Shown here one piece after another: positions 26,223 to 34,250 of a stretch of 64,000 bases of DNA; within the stretch, counting starts at the first letter, position 1, and each line of letters begins with the position of its first letter. A program made the position numbers and the translations under genes. A model generated the notes under the pieces. The model saw nothing but the letters and a program-made list of their open reading frames with translations, ran no database searches and was not told the origin of the DNA. This DNA is from Variovorax paradoxus. Lineage in GTDB: Bacteria > Pseudomonadota > Gammaproteobacteria > Burkholderiales > Burkholderiaceae_C. Location: NCBI RefSeq assembly GCF_018614875.1, contig NZ_JAGGNW010000017.1, positions 93,607-157,606 of the forward strand, given 5' to 3'.

Positions 26223-27274
26223 CCTATCTCGCCAAGCCCCGGCTGCACCATCCGACGCTGGCCATCAACAAGGTCGGCTACACGCGGCGCGACTACGAGG
26301 GCAAGATTTCCACGCTGTGCGCCGGCTGCGGCCACGACTCGATCTCCGCCGCCATCATCGAGGCCTGCTGGGAACTGGACATCGAGCCGCACCGGGTGGC
26401 CAAGCTCTCGGGCATCGGCTGCAGCTCCAAGACGCCGGATTATTTTCTGGGCGCGTCGCACGGCTTCAACACGGTGCACGGCCGCATGCCCAGCGTGCTG
26501 ACCGGCGCCAACCTGGCCAACCGCGACCTGCTGTACCTGGGCGTCTCGGGCGACGGGGATTCGGCTTCCATCGGCCTCGGCCAGTTCGCCCACGCCATGC
26601 GGCGCGGCGTGCGCATGGCCTACATCGTGGAGAACAACGGCGTCTACGGCCTGACCAAGGGCCAGTTCTCGGCCACTGCCGACCAGGGCTCCAGGAGCAA
26701 GAAGGGCGTCGTCAACAGCGACAGCCCGGTGGACCTCGTGGCCATGGCGCTGCAGCTGGGCGCCAGCTACGTGGGGCGGGGCTTTTCGGGCAACAAGGCG
26801 CAGCTGGTGCCATTGATCAAGGGGGCGATCAGCCACGGCGGGTCCGCCTTCATCGATGTGATCAGCCCCTGCGTCGCCTTCAACAACCATCCCGGCAGCA
26901 CCAAGAGCTACGACTACGTGCGCGAGCACAACGAGGCGGTGAGCCGCATCGACTTCATCAGCGGGCGGGAGGAAATCACCGTCGACATGGGGCCGGGCGA
27001 AGTGGTGGACGTGCGCCAGCACGACGGCACGCTGCTGCGCCTGCGCGGCCTGCACCCCGACTACAACCCCGGCGACCGCTACGCCGCCATGGCCTACATG
27101 CAGCGGCACCAGGAGATGGGGGAGGTGGTCACCGGCCTGCTCTATGTCGATCCGCTGGCCACCGACCTGCACACGGCGCTCAACACCTGCGACCGGCCGC
27201 TCAACGCGCTGGGCCCGGCCGAGCTGTGCCCCGGCGCCCAGGCGCTGGAACGGCTCAACGCCTCCTTGCGCTGA
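26219..27274 (+). CDS. korB: 2-oxoacid:acceptor oxidoreductase beta subunit (TPP and 4Fe-4S)
   Basis: A 351-residue beta subunit. The thiamine-diphosphate motif GDGDSASIGLGQF (near 110-123) ends in VENNGVYGLTKGQ, and four cysteines (C34 and C37 in CAGCGH, C68 in GIGCSS, and one near 218 in SPCVAFN) match the 4Fe-4S ligands of KGOR/PFOR beta subunits. The C-terminal 60 residues extend past the core with TALNTCDRPLNALGPAELCPG. With KorA and the FAD subunit it makes a complete three-gene oxidoreductase. Confidence 0.93.
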   Translation: MTYLAKPRLHHPTLAINKVGYTRRDYEGKISTLCAGCGHDSISAAIIEACWELDIEPHRVAKLSGIGCSSKTPDYFLGASHGFNTVHGRMPSVLTGANLANRDLLYLGVSGDGDSASIGLGQFAHAMRRGVRMAYIVENNGVYGLTKGQFSATADQGSRSKKGVVNSDSPVDLVAMALQLGASYVGRGFSGNKAQLVPLIKGAISHGGSAFIDVISPCVAFNNHPGSTKSYDYVREHNEAVSRIDFISGREEITVDMGPGEVVDVRQHDGTLLRLRGLHPDYNPGDRYAAMAYMQRHQEMGEVVTGLLYVDPLATDLHTALNTCDRPLNALGPAELCPGAQALERLNASLR

Positions 27275-27319
27275 GCGACGGTCGGCGGCACCATTGACCT
27301 TACTTCCGGAGGGCGCAAC

Positions 27320-27757
27320 ATGGCCGAGCGCACCGTTTTCCAATCCATCTCGCGCACGCACGTCATCAGCCTGGGACCGCAGGCCAGCGCGCGCGACGCC
27401 GCGTGCGTGATGACGCGCGCGAATTGCGGCAGCGTGCTCGTGATGGAGCTGCCCGACATCCTGCTGGGCATCCTGACCGAGCGCGACCTGATGACCCGCG
27501 TGCTGGCCCGGGGGCTCGATCCCGATCGCACGGCGGTGCGCGACGTCATGACCCCCAACCCGATCTGCGTGCCGCCCGAAACGCTGGTGTCCGACGCCGT
27601 GGTGCTCATGCTCGAACGGGGCTTCCGCCATCTGCCGCTGGTGGCGGGAACGAAGATCCTCGGCGTGTTCTCGGTGCGCGACGCGTTGCCGCGCGAGCTC
27701 GGCGCGGCGGTCAGCCTGACCGAATTCCGCGAGCAGCTGAACGACGCGCTGGGGTAG
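27320..27757 (+). CDS. CBS-domain protein
   Basis: A 145-residue protein made of two CBS motifs: about 10-68 (ARDAACVMTRANCGSVLVME to GILTERDLMTRVLARGLDP) and about 75-130 (VRDVMTPNPICVPPETLVSDAVVLM to GVFSVRDALP). Tandem CBS pairs bind adenine nucleotides and act as energy sensors. It lies 45 bases after korB with its own GGAGG-type site and may sense energy status for the oxidoreductase operon. That link is inferred from position. Confidence 0.9.
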   Translation: MAERTVFQSISRTHVISLGPQASARDAACVMTRANCGSVLVMELPDILLGILTERDLMTRVLARGLDPDRTAVRDVMTPNPICVPPETLVSDAVVLMLERGFRHLPLVAGTKILGVFSVRDALPRELGAAVSLTEFREQLNDALG

Positions 27758-27797
27758 GGCGCCGGACGGCTGCGCGATTTTTCCTTTTGGAGAACCG

Positions 27798-28145
27798 ATG
27801 AACTATCAAGGTAGCTGCCACTGCGGCCAGATCGCCTTCGAGGTCGAAGGCGTTATCAAAGATGCGATGGCCTGCAACTGCTCAATGTGCCAGCGCAGGG
27901 GGTCGTTGCTGTGGTTCGTACCGCACGATCGGCTCAGCCTGAAGACGCCGCCCGAAGACATGGGAACCTACATGTTCAACAAGCACCTGATCTCGCACCG
28001 GTTTTGCACGGTCTGTGGCATTCATACCTTCGGCGAGGGCACCGATCCCAAGGGCAACAAGATGGCGGCCATCAACATCCGCTGCATCGAGGGCATCGAC
28101 CTGGAAGCGGTGCCGGTGCAGCATTTCGACGGGCGCTCGAAGTAA
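27798..28145 (+). CDS. GFA family protein (glutathione-dependent formaldehyde-activating-like)
   Basis: A 115-residue zinc protein of the Gfa/CENP-V fold. The metal ligands are visible: SCHCG near residue 7, CNCSMCQRRG near 31 and HRFCTVCGIHTF near 72. The family is named after formaldehyde-glutathione condensation, but most members have no proven reaction. The following intergenic space holds the parDE promoter. Confidence 0.9.
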   Translation: MNYQGSCHCGQIAFEVEGVIKDAMACNCSMCQRRGSLLWFVPHDRLSLKTPPEDMGTYMFNKHLISHRFCTVCGIHTFGEGTDPKGNKMAAINIRCIEGIDLEAVPVQHFDGRSK

Positions 28146-28173
28146 GCGCGCGCAACAGCTCGAACGCAGCTTC

Positions 28174-28200
28174 TTGCCAAATTTTGCCAAAATCTTTAAA
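28174..28200 (+). promoter_or_regulatory. Tandem TTGCCAAA repeats, parDE promoter/operator candidate
   Basis: TTGCCAAA occurs at 28174-28181 and 28184-28191 with a 10-base period, followed by an AT-rich CTTTAAAC. The period of one helical turn and the position nine bases before parD fit a ribbon-helix-helix ParD operator overlapping the promoter. Confidence 0.4.
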
Positions 28201-28208
28201 CTTGCATC

Positions 28209-28472
28209 ATGGGCACCATGAATGTTTCCTTGCCAGATGCCATGAAATCTTTCGTGGACGATCAGGTGGTCCAGCGCGGATACGGCACCAGCAGCGAATA
28301 TGTGCGGGAGTTGATTCGCAAGGATCAGGACAGGCTCCAGCTGCGTGAACTGCTGCTCGAAGGAGCCACGTCGGCTCCGGCGGCCGTGGCCGATCCGGCC
28401 TATTTTCACGAGCTGCGCGAGAGGGTCCGCAAGGCGGGCACCAAAGCGACAGCGGTACGCACCAAAGGATGA
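28209..28472 (+). CDS. parD: ParD-like antitoxin (CopG/RHH)
   Basis: An 87-residue type II antitoxin. The N-terminal ribbon-helix-helix is clear: NVSLPDAMKSFVDDQVVQRGYGTSSEYVRELIRKDQ. The C-terminal half, rich in Ala and charged residues (ADPAYFHELRERVRKAG), should be disordered until bound to ParE. An alternative ATG (MNVSLP) lies three codons in. Overlaps parE by four bases. Confidence 0.92.
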   Translation: MGTMNVSLPDAMKSFVDDQVVQRGYGTSSEYVRELIRKDQDRLQLRELLLEGATSAPAAVADPAYFHELRERVRKAGTKATAVRTKG

Positions 28473-28801
28473 GGGTCAAGCCTGTCGTCCCACGTGAGCT
28501 GGCGAAGCGGGACGTGGAAGAGGCCATCGACCATTACCTCAGCGAAGGCGCAGAACGGGCCGCACTCGGCTTGATTGGCGAACTCGAACGAGCGTACAGC
28601 CACATCGGCCGCCATCCGGGCACGGGGGCCACGCGCTACGCACACGAACTTCATCTGCCCGGCCTGCGCTCTTGGGTCTTGACCCGTTTTCCCTATCTGG
28701 TGTTCTACATCGAGCAACCAGACCGCATCGATGTCTGGCGTGTGCTCCACAGCCACCGCGACATCCCCGCGCGAATGCAACAGTCGGGCTTCGAGGACTG
28801 A
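28469..28801 (+). CDS. parE: ParE-like toxin
   Basis: A 110-residue ParE/RelE-fold toxin: VVPRELAKRDVEEAIDHYLSE (N-terminal helices), LERAYSHIGRHPGTGATRYAH, LRSWVLTRFPYLVFYIEQPDRIDVWRVLHSHRDIP. The LRSW-L-RFPYL-FY core and the VLHS-RDIP ending are typical of ParE proteins. Members that were tested block DNA gyrase. Coupled to parD by ATGA overlap. It ends one base before a convergent small gene. Confidence 0.92.
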   Translation: MRVKPVVPRELAKRDVEEAIDHYLSEGAERAALGLIGELERAYSHIGRHPGTGATRYAHELHLPGLRSWVLTRFPYLVFYIEQPDRIDVWRVLHSHRDIPARMQQSGFED

Positions 28802-28802
28802 C

Positions 28803-28955
28803 TCAGCCGTGGCGCTTGAAGTATTGAACTTCGCGTTCGTGCTGCTGCGCCTGCTCTCGCGAGCTGAATGTACCGAGGTTGCGGCGCTTGCCGGTCTTGG
28901 GGTCGGTCTTGCGGGAGTAAAGGCGATATTCCCCGGAGGCGAGTTTTCGGATCAT
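28803..28955 (-). CDS. Conserved-looking small protein (50 aa)
   Basis: The product MIRKLASGEYRLYSRKTDPK continues with TGKRRNLGTFSSREQAQQHE and ends in QYFKRHG. It is short, basic and without signal or membrane segment. The start at 28955 has an excellent AAGGAG seven bases before the ATG; a longer upstream start lacks one. The LYSRKTDPKTGKRRNLG-F-S-E pattern resembles a small family of uncharacterised proteobacterial proteins. Function unknown. It converges with parE, its stop one base from the toxin stop. Confidence 0.75.
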   Translation of the reverse strand: MIRKLASGEYRLYSRKTDPKTGKRRNLGTFSSREQAQQHEREVQYFKRHG

Positions 28956-29148
28956 CGGAAACTCCTTTGTGAGTGGGCGGAAGAAGCCCAATCTGCGCCG
29001 CAGGCGTCGGCGGTCTTGTCGGACGATTTCACTTCGCCCTGACAGAGCGCGAACGCCGAAACCGCTGGAGAACCCGCGGGGCTACCTGATCGGAAATGCG
29101 AGCGCGTGAATTGCGCCCTGCACGTCGCCATGCTGCCTCGGCTGCAAT

Positions 29149-29186
29149 TGATGGATTTGATCAATTAACTGGCTGAGCCCTATAAA
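29149..29186 (+). promoter_or_regulatory. Promoter-like element ahead of the orphan response regulator
   Basis: TGATGGATT leads into a -35-like TTGATC (29157-29162), 18 bases, then a -10-like TATAAA (29181-29186). The centre TTGATCAA is palindromic. The predicted start would be about 29193, giving a 5' leader of some 57 bases. A nearly identical element with the same spacing is found at 33993-34030. Confidence 0.5.
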
Positions 29187-29249
29187 CCAAAGGCTGCCCA
29201 GTTTTTTGTTCGGCTGCAATCGATCTTGAGCGATCGGCCGGGCATTTCC

Positions 29250-30005
29250 ATGAACCCTTCCATGACGACGCCCCATCGAGCCGACGTGATCGCGATCGTC
29301 GATGACGATCCGCGCGTACGGCAGCTGCTCGGCAGCTATCTTTCACGAGAGGGCTACGAAGTATTCGAGGCCGAAAACGGCGCATCGCTTTCGTCGATCC
29401 TGCATCGCCGCGCCATCGCTCTCATCGTGCTCGACGTGCTGCTGCCAGGCGAGGACGGCCTGTCGGTCTGCCAGCGGCTGCGTGCCGCGGGTGTGCGTAC
29501 ACCGATCATCATCCTCAGCGCGAAGGCGCAGGATGCCGATCGGATCGCGGGATTGACGATGGGCGCCGACGACTATGTCCGCAAGCCTTTCAATCCCCGG
29601 GAGCTGCGCGCCCGCATCCAGGCGATCCTGCGACGCAGCCCTCCGAGGGAGGAGCCGGGCGGTCCTTCGATCAGCAGCGAGATCGTCCGATTCGGGATGT
29701 TCGAATTCGACATGGGCACACGCACGCTTCGCAAGGACGGGCGGGTCTTGGGCATCACGACAGTTCAGTTCGCGATACTCAAAGTGCTGGTTCGTCATAC
29801 CGGACAGCCGCTTTCGCGGGAAAAACTCGCCCACACGGCGCGTGGCCGCGAACTTGGTGCCTTTGACCGCAGCCTGGATGTGCAAGTCTCCCGACTTCGC
29901 AAGCTGCTGGAGGACGGACCGTTTTCCTACATCCTGACGGTCTGGGGCGTGGGCTACATGTTCGAGCCCAGTGGCAAGGGCAACATCATCCGGCTCCCCC
30001 ACTGA
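29250..30005 (+). CDS. OmpR/PhoB-family response regulator (orphan)
   Basis: A response regulator of about 251 residues. Receiver domain at about 12-130 with acidic pocket DDDP, phospho-acceptor Asp62 (LIVLDVLLPGEDG) and Lys in VRKPFNPREL; winged-helix output domain at about 150-245 (VQFAILKVLVRHTGQPLSREKL, DRSLDVQVSRLRKLL, VWGVGYMF). No histidine kinase lies next to it, so the partner must be elsewhere. The start is uncertain: TTG 29226, ATG 29250 and ATG 29262 are all possible and none has a good ribosome site. It lies just upstream of the autotransporter gene in the same direction. Confidence 0.9.
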   Translation: MNPSMTTPHRADVIAIVDDDPRVRQLLGSYLSREGYEVFEAENGASLSSILHRRAIALIVLDVLLPGEDGLSVCQRLRAAGVRTPIIILSAKAQDADRIAGLTMGADDYVRKPFNPRELRARIQAILRRSPPREEPGGPSISSEIVRFGMFEFDMGTRTLRKDGRVLGITTVQFAILKVLVRHTGQPLSREKLAHTARGRELGAFDRSLDVQVSRLRKLLEDGPFSYILTVWGVGYMFEPSGKGNIIRLPH

Positions 30006-30302
30006 GAATTCACGACAGGCCGCGGTTGATCCATCGTCTGCGGATTTCGGCTGCTCTTGATTGACGCGACAAATGAAATTCAGTCGCTCGGATTTCAACG
30101 CAATCCCACCACCTGCGTCGCGTGCAATACGAGTGGATGTGAATAATTTGGCATTCACATGCGGATTCAATACCCAGTCATTTTGTTAACGATTGTTTTC
30201 ATTTAGAGTCCGCGCCTCGCACAGGGAGGCATCGAGCACCGGCAACACCGGCGCCCGCGCCCGCAGTTCTTGCGGATGCGCTATTGCCAGGACAGACAGG
30301 TT
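30006..30302. other. Intergenic region before the autotransporter
   Basis: These 297 bases hold no gene. The central part (about 30120-30205) is strikingly AT-rich for this genome, with GTGAATAATTTGGCATTCAC (an imperfect palindrome, GTGAAT/ATTCAC, 30137-30156) and a run of T/A before TTTAGAG. It is a likely promoter region with a possible operator for the autotransporter gene. Confidence 0.4.
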
Positions 30303-33300
30303 ATGAATCGGATTTTTCGCGTCATCTGGAACGACGCGCTCGCCCTTTGGACCGTTGCATCCGAACTCGGACGCGGCCACGCGAGATCAACCGCGGCCAC
30401 GCAGGGCGTCCCCCTGCTTGCCGCCGCCTTGCTGGCGGCTGCTTCCTTCTCGGCCTCGGCCGCATGTACAACTGATACGAGTGCCAATACCGTCACCTGC
30501 ACGGGCTCGGACCAGACCACCACCGTAGGCACGGGCGCGGCGACCACGCCAGGCATCGCGGTCACGGTCACGTCGGGCGCGGCGGTCGGCACAGGCAACA
30601 GCTCGGGCATCAGTGTCGGCAACCAAGCCGCCATCGTCGTCCAGAACGGCGGGATCGTCCAGAACAACGCCACCAACGGCGGCGCATCGCCCTATGGGGG
30701 CATCGGTGCGAACACGATCGAGGTCAACAACAACAGCACGATCCTCATCGAGGCAGGAGGCGCTGTCACCGCCAGCGGCACAGGCACCAATTCCGAAGCG
30801 ATCAATCCCGTTGGCAGCGGGAACACCATCACCAACAACGGCTCGATCAGCTCCGCCCATACGGCGATCTGGTTCCAGGCGAACAACGGTTCCAACACCG
30901 TCTTGAACACCGGCACCATCGTCGCCGGCGCCGGCACGGCTTCGACCACGACGACCGTCATCGGCGCCAGCGGCACGATGGCGGTCGATTTCACCAACAA
31001 GGGCAGCCTCACCGGCTCGCTCGCCTTCGCGGGCGGCAGCGACGCGTTGCGCTGGTACACCGGCGCCTCGATCACCGGCAACATCAGCGGCGGTGCAGGC
31101 GCCGACCTGCTCACGCTCAACAGCGACAACAGCGCGAGCGGCACCTTCGCGCCGCTGTCCCTCACGGGCTTCGAGACGCTGGTCGCCAACGGCGGCAACT
31201 GGAACTTCAATGTCGCGCTGGCACCGGCGGGCATCACGAGCACCACGGTGCTGGGCGGAACGCTGATCCTGGGCGCCGACAACAGCGCCTACACGGGCAG
31301 CATGACCGTGGGCTCGAGCGGCGTGCTGCAAAGCAGCGCACAGTTTGCGCCGGCAGTGATCGCCGACAACGGACTTGTAAGCTTTGCCCAGCCCGACAAC
31401 GCGAGCTACACTGGCCTGTTGAGCGGTACGGGCGGCATCGAAAAGACCGGCGCGGGCACGCTCACGCTGACGCAGGATCAGGCCTTCACCGGCACCACCA
31501 CGATCAGTGCCGGTGTGCTGCAGCTCGGCAACGGCGGTACCACGGGCTCGGTGGCGGGCAACATCGTCGACAACGCGACGCTGGCCATCAACCGCTCGGA
31601 TGCACTCACGCTGTCGGGCACCATCAGCGGCACCGGCTCGCTCGTGAAAGAAGGCGCCGGCACCACCACGCTGACCGCAGCCAACAGCTACAGCGGCGGC
31701 ACCGCGCTCAAGCAGGGACGGCTGAATGTCGGCCACAGCCTGGCGCTGGGCACCGGCACATTGGCGATGGACGACGGCACCACGCTCGGCTTCGTGGCCG
31801 ACGGCCTGAATCTCGCCAATGCCATCGTGCTGACCGGCAACAACGACCCGGTCATCGACACCGGCAGTTTCAACGCAGCGCTCAGCGGCAACATCAGCGG
31901 CGGCGGCTTCATCACCAAGGTGGGCAGCGGCACGCTCACGCTCTCGGGTCCCAACAGCTACACCGGCGCGACCGATGTGGCCGAAGGCACCCTCAAGGCC
32001 GGTGCCACCGGCACCTTCAGCGCGGCCTCGGCGCACACCGTGCAAAGCGGTGCCACGCTCGACCTCGCGGGCTTCAGCCAGACCGTGGCCTCGCTCGCCA
32101 ACAGCGGCACCGTCTCGCTGGTGGGCACCGCACCGGGCACCACGCTCACCGTCACCGGCGCCTATGTCGGCAACAACGGCGTGCTGCGGCTCGGCACGTT
32201 CCTGGGCGACAGCACCAGCGTGAGCGACCGGCTGGTGCTCGACGGTGCGAGCGCCTCGGCCAGCGGCCGAACCAGCGTGCAGATCACCCAACTCGGCGGC
32301 CTGGGGGCGCTGACCACGGGCAACGGCATCGAAGTGGTCTCGGCGCTCAATGGCGCCACCACCACCGCGCAGACCACCAGGGATGCGTTCACGCTTGCAG
32401 GCGGCCACGTCGACGCGGGCGCCTACGAGTACCGCCTGTATGCCGCCGACGCCAGTGGTGCCGGGCAGAACTGGTACCTGCGCTCGACCACCACGGCGAC
32501 GGCACCGGCAACGCCGCCGGCAGGCACGGGCGGCTCGACAGGCGGTACGGGCAGCACAGGCAACACGGGCACGACCACCGTGCAGGTTCCCGCCTACCGC
32601 GCCGAAGTGCCGCTCTACGCAGCGCTCCCGAGTCAGTTGCGCCAGGGCAGCCTTGCCATGCTGGGCAACCTTCATCTACGCGTGGGCGACGACGATGTCA
32701 GAACCGGTGCCGCTACGCAGTCTTCCTTCGCGTCCAGCCGCCGCGCCTGGGGCCGGGTGATCTCCACCGACCTGGACATCCAGCAGGGCGGCACCGTTTC
32801 GCCCACCAGCAAGGGCCGCCTCACGGGCTTCCAGGCCGGCACCGACCTGCTGGCCACGCCCGACTGGCGCGCCGGCGTCTATGTCGGCCAGCTCGACGGC
32901 GACGCGCGCGTCAGCGGCTTCGCCAGCGGGATCGCCAACCTGGCTGTGGGCCGCAACGATCTGCGCAGCCAGTACGTGGGCGTGTACGGCACCTACACCA
33001 CCGGAAGCGGCTTCTATGCCGACGCCGTGGTGCAATCGGGCCGGCATCGCTACACGGTCGAACCGAGCCTGAGTACTGGCGTCAGTGGCAAGGGCAACAG
33101 CCTGCTGGGCTCGATCGAGGTGGGGCAGGCCTTTGCGCTGGGCAGCAGCGGCTGGACTGTCGAGCCTCAGCTGCAGCTGATTCACCAGCACATGGACCTC
33201 GACAACTCGGGCATCGCCGGCGCCGTGGTTCAGCCCCAGGCCGACAGTGGCTGGGTCGCACGTGCAGGCGTTCGGGTGAAGGGCCGGATCGAGACCGGCA

Positions 33301-33566
33301 TGGGCACGCTGCAACCGTATGGCCGTTTCAACGTTTACAAGACGCCGAGCGGCGCGGATGTGGCGCGTTTCGTGAACGGTGCGGCAACGACCGACATCTG
33401 GGCGCAGACAGGCGGCACGAGCACCGAGCTGGCCGGAGGCTTCACGCTGGCGCTGAGCGAGACGACCAGTCTCTACGGAGAGCTTGGCAAGCTGTGGTCA
33501 TCGGGCGGAGATGCCAAGGTCAAGAGCGCGATCAATGGCTCGCTGGGCGTGCGGGTCAAATGGTAA
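30303..33566 (+). CDS. Type Va autotransporter with ESPR and PATR repeats
   Basis: A 1087-residue secreted surface protein. The first 24 residues, MNRIFRVIWNDALALWTVAS, form the extended signal peptide region (ESPR), followed by a signal peptide ending near ASAAC. The passenger (about 45-740) is a repetitive beta-helix with autotransporter-associated strand repeats such as GAGTLTLTQDQAFTGTTTIS, GAGTTTLTAANSYSGGTALK and GSGTLTLSGPNSYTGATDVA. A Gly/Thr-rich linker precedes the C-terminal beta-barrel (about 800-1087), which ends in the expected aromatic residue (VRVKW). No protease or known adhesin motif is visible; adhesion or aggregation is the usual role. ATG 30303 is chosen because the ESPR begins there. 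Confidence 0.93.
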   Translation: MNRIFRVIWNDALALWTVASELGRGHARSTAATQGVPLLAAALLAAASFSASAACTTDTSANTVTCTGSDQTTTVGTGAATTPGIAVTVTSGAAVGTGNSSGISVGNQAAIVVQNGGIVQNNATNGGASPYGGIGANTIEVNNNSTILIEAGGAVTASGTGTNSEAINPVGSGNTITNNGSISSAHTAIWFQANNGSNTVLNTGTIVAGAGTASTTTTVIGASGTMAVDFTNKGSLTGSLAFAGGSDALRWYTGASITGNISGGAGADLLTLNSDNSASGTFAPLSLTGFETLVANGGNWNFNVALAPAGITSTTVLGGTLILGADNSAYTGSMTVGSSGVLQSSAQFAPAVIADNGLVSFAQPDNASYTGLLSGTGGIEKTGAGTLTLTQDQAFTGTTTISAGVLQLGNGGTTGSVAGNIVDNATLAINRSDALTLSGTISGTGSLVKEGAGTTTLTAANSYSGGTALKQGRLNVGHSLALGTGTLAMDDGTTLGFVADGLNLANAIVLTGNNDPVIDTGSFNAALSGNISGGGFITKVGSGTLTLSGPNSYTGATDVAEGTLKAGATGTFSAASAHTVQSGATLDLAGFSQTVASLANSGTVSLVGTAPGTTLTVTGAYVGNNGVLRLGTFLGDSTSVSDRLVLDGASASASGRTSVQITQLGGLGALTTGNGIEVVSALNGATTTAQTTRDAFTLAGGHVDAGAYEYRLYAADASGAGQNWYLRSTTTATAPATPPAGTGGSTGGTGSTGNTGTTTVQVPAYRAEVPLYAALPSQLRQGSLAMLGNLHLRVGDDDVRTGAATQSSFASSRRAWGRVISTDLDIQQGGTVSPTSKGRLTGFQAGTDLLATPDWRAGVYVGQLDGDARVSGFASGIANLAVGRNDLRSQYVGVYGTYTTGSGFYADAVVQSGRHRYTVEPSLSTGVSGKGNSLLGSIEVGQAFALGSSGWTVEPQLQLIHQHMDLDNSGIAGAVVQPQADSGWVARAGVRVKGRIETGMGTLQPYGRFNVYKTPSGADVARFVNGAATTDIWAQTGGTSTELAGGFTLALSETTSLYGELGKLWSSGGDAKVKSAINGSLGVRVKW

Positions 33567-33659
33567 GGGCTTGGCAGGTCTGAGCACCGAGCCAAGTTTC
33601 TGCTGCCGTCGGCTCCGGCACGGGCAGCCTCAAAACGGCCAGTGCTCAGGCGCCCCCGC

Positions 33660-33849
33660 TTCCTGATCAACGACGGCGGCGCCGTCCAGGGCCGCAAGAT
33701 CCGAACTGCTGGAAAAGGATCATGCGGTCGCGCTGTTCGGCCATGTCGGCACTTCCATGCGTCTGGCCGAGCTATTTCGACGAAGCGGGGGCTTCGTCGC
33801 CCCATGCGGCCGCTCCGTGCAGCCAGCGCCAAGTGCAGCTTCTGCATGA
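33660..33849 (+). pseudogene. Branched-chain amino acid-type ABC receptor (LivK-like) remnant
   Basis: Two pieces in different frames fit the N-terminal lobe of type I periplasmic binding proteins. FLINDGGAVQGRKI (33660-33701) matches the family's INAAGGVNGRKI segment. From 33703, ELLEKDHAVALFGHVGTSM matches the ELLEKDxVxALFGxVGT strand. The segment normally found between them (about 20 residues) and everything downstream are gone. A relic of a deleted transporter gene. Confidence 0.5.
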
Positions 33850-33992
33850 GCCCGGGGGAAATGCCGCGCGCGCCTGCGCAATGCAGGCGCTGAGATCGCG
33901 CTCGTCCGGAGAGCGCGGAGCGCGCAATGCAGCCGCATCAGGGAGGCTGGCACGAGAAATCAGAACAGAAATACCAAACCCTTCAGCGCGAG

Positions 33993-34030
33993 TGATGGAT
34001 TAGATCAATTATTGGCCATCTGCCTATAAC
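33993..34030 (+). promoter_or_regulatory. Second copy of the promoter-like element
   Basis: TGATGGATT is followed by TAGATC (34001-34006), 18 bases and TATAAC (34025-34030). It shares TGATGGATT, GATCAATTA, GGC and CCTATAA with the element at 29149-29186, at identical spacing. The next intact gene is the LysR gene 220 bases downstream. Confidence 0.45.
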
Positions 34031-34250
34031 CATGGACGACGCCAAATAGCGCCAGGGTAAAAAATGATTGTTCGATTTTATTCCTTCAAGCACCTGCCAG
34101 TCAGTTTCTGTTCAGCATTTCATGCGATGCGCCTGCTTCCGGCGGGGCCGCGTGATTGCAATTCGGTGATCGGTCGATAGCAATGCTGGAATTGAATATC
34201 TCGAACCTCACCATCGAAATGCAATTCGCTCTTCGCAGAAAGAATTCCCA

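Larger units (their letters stand above)
33567..34250. other. Gene-poor stretch between autotransporter and LysR gene
   Basis: No intact gene. It contains a decayed ABC receptor fragment (33660-33849), a promoter-like element (33993-34030) and an AT-rich stretch (34050-34240) that should hold the promoter of the LysR gene. Confidence 0.5.
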
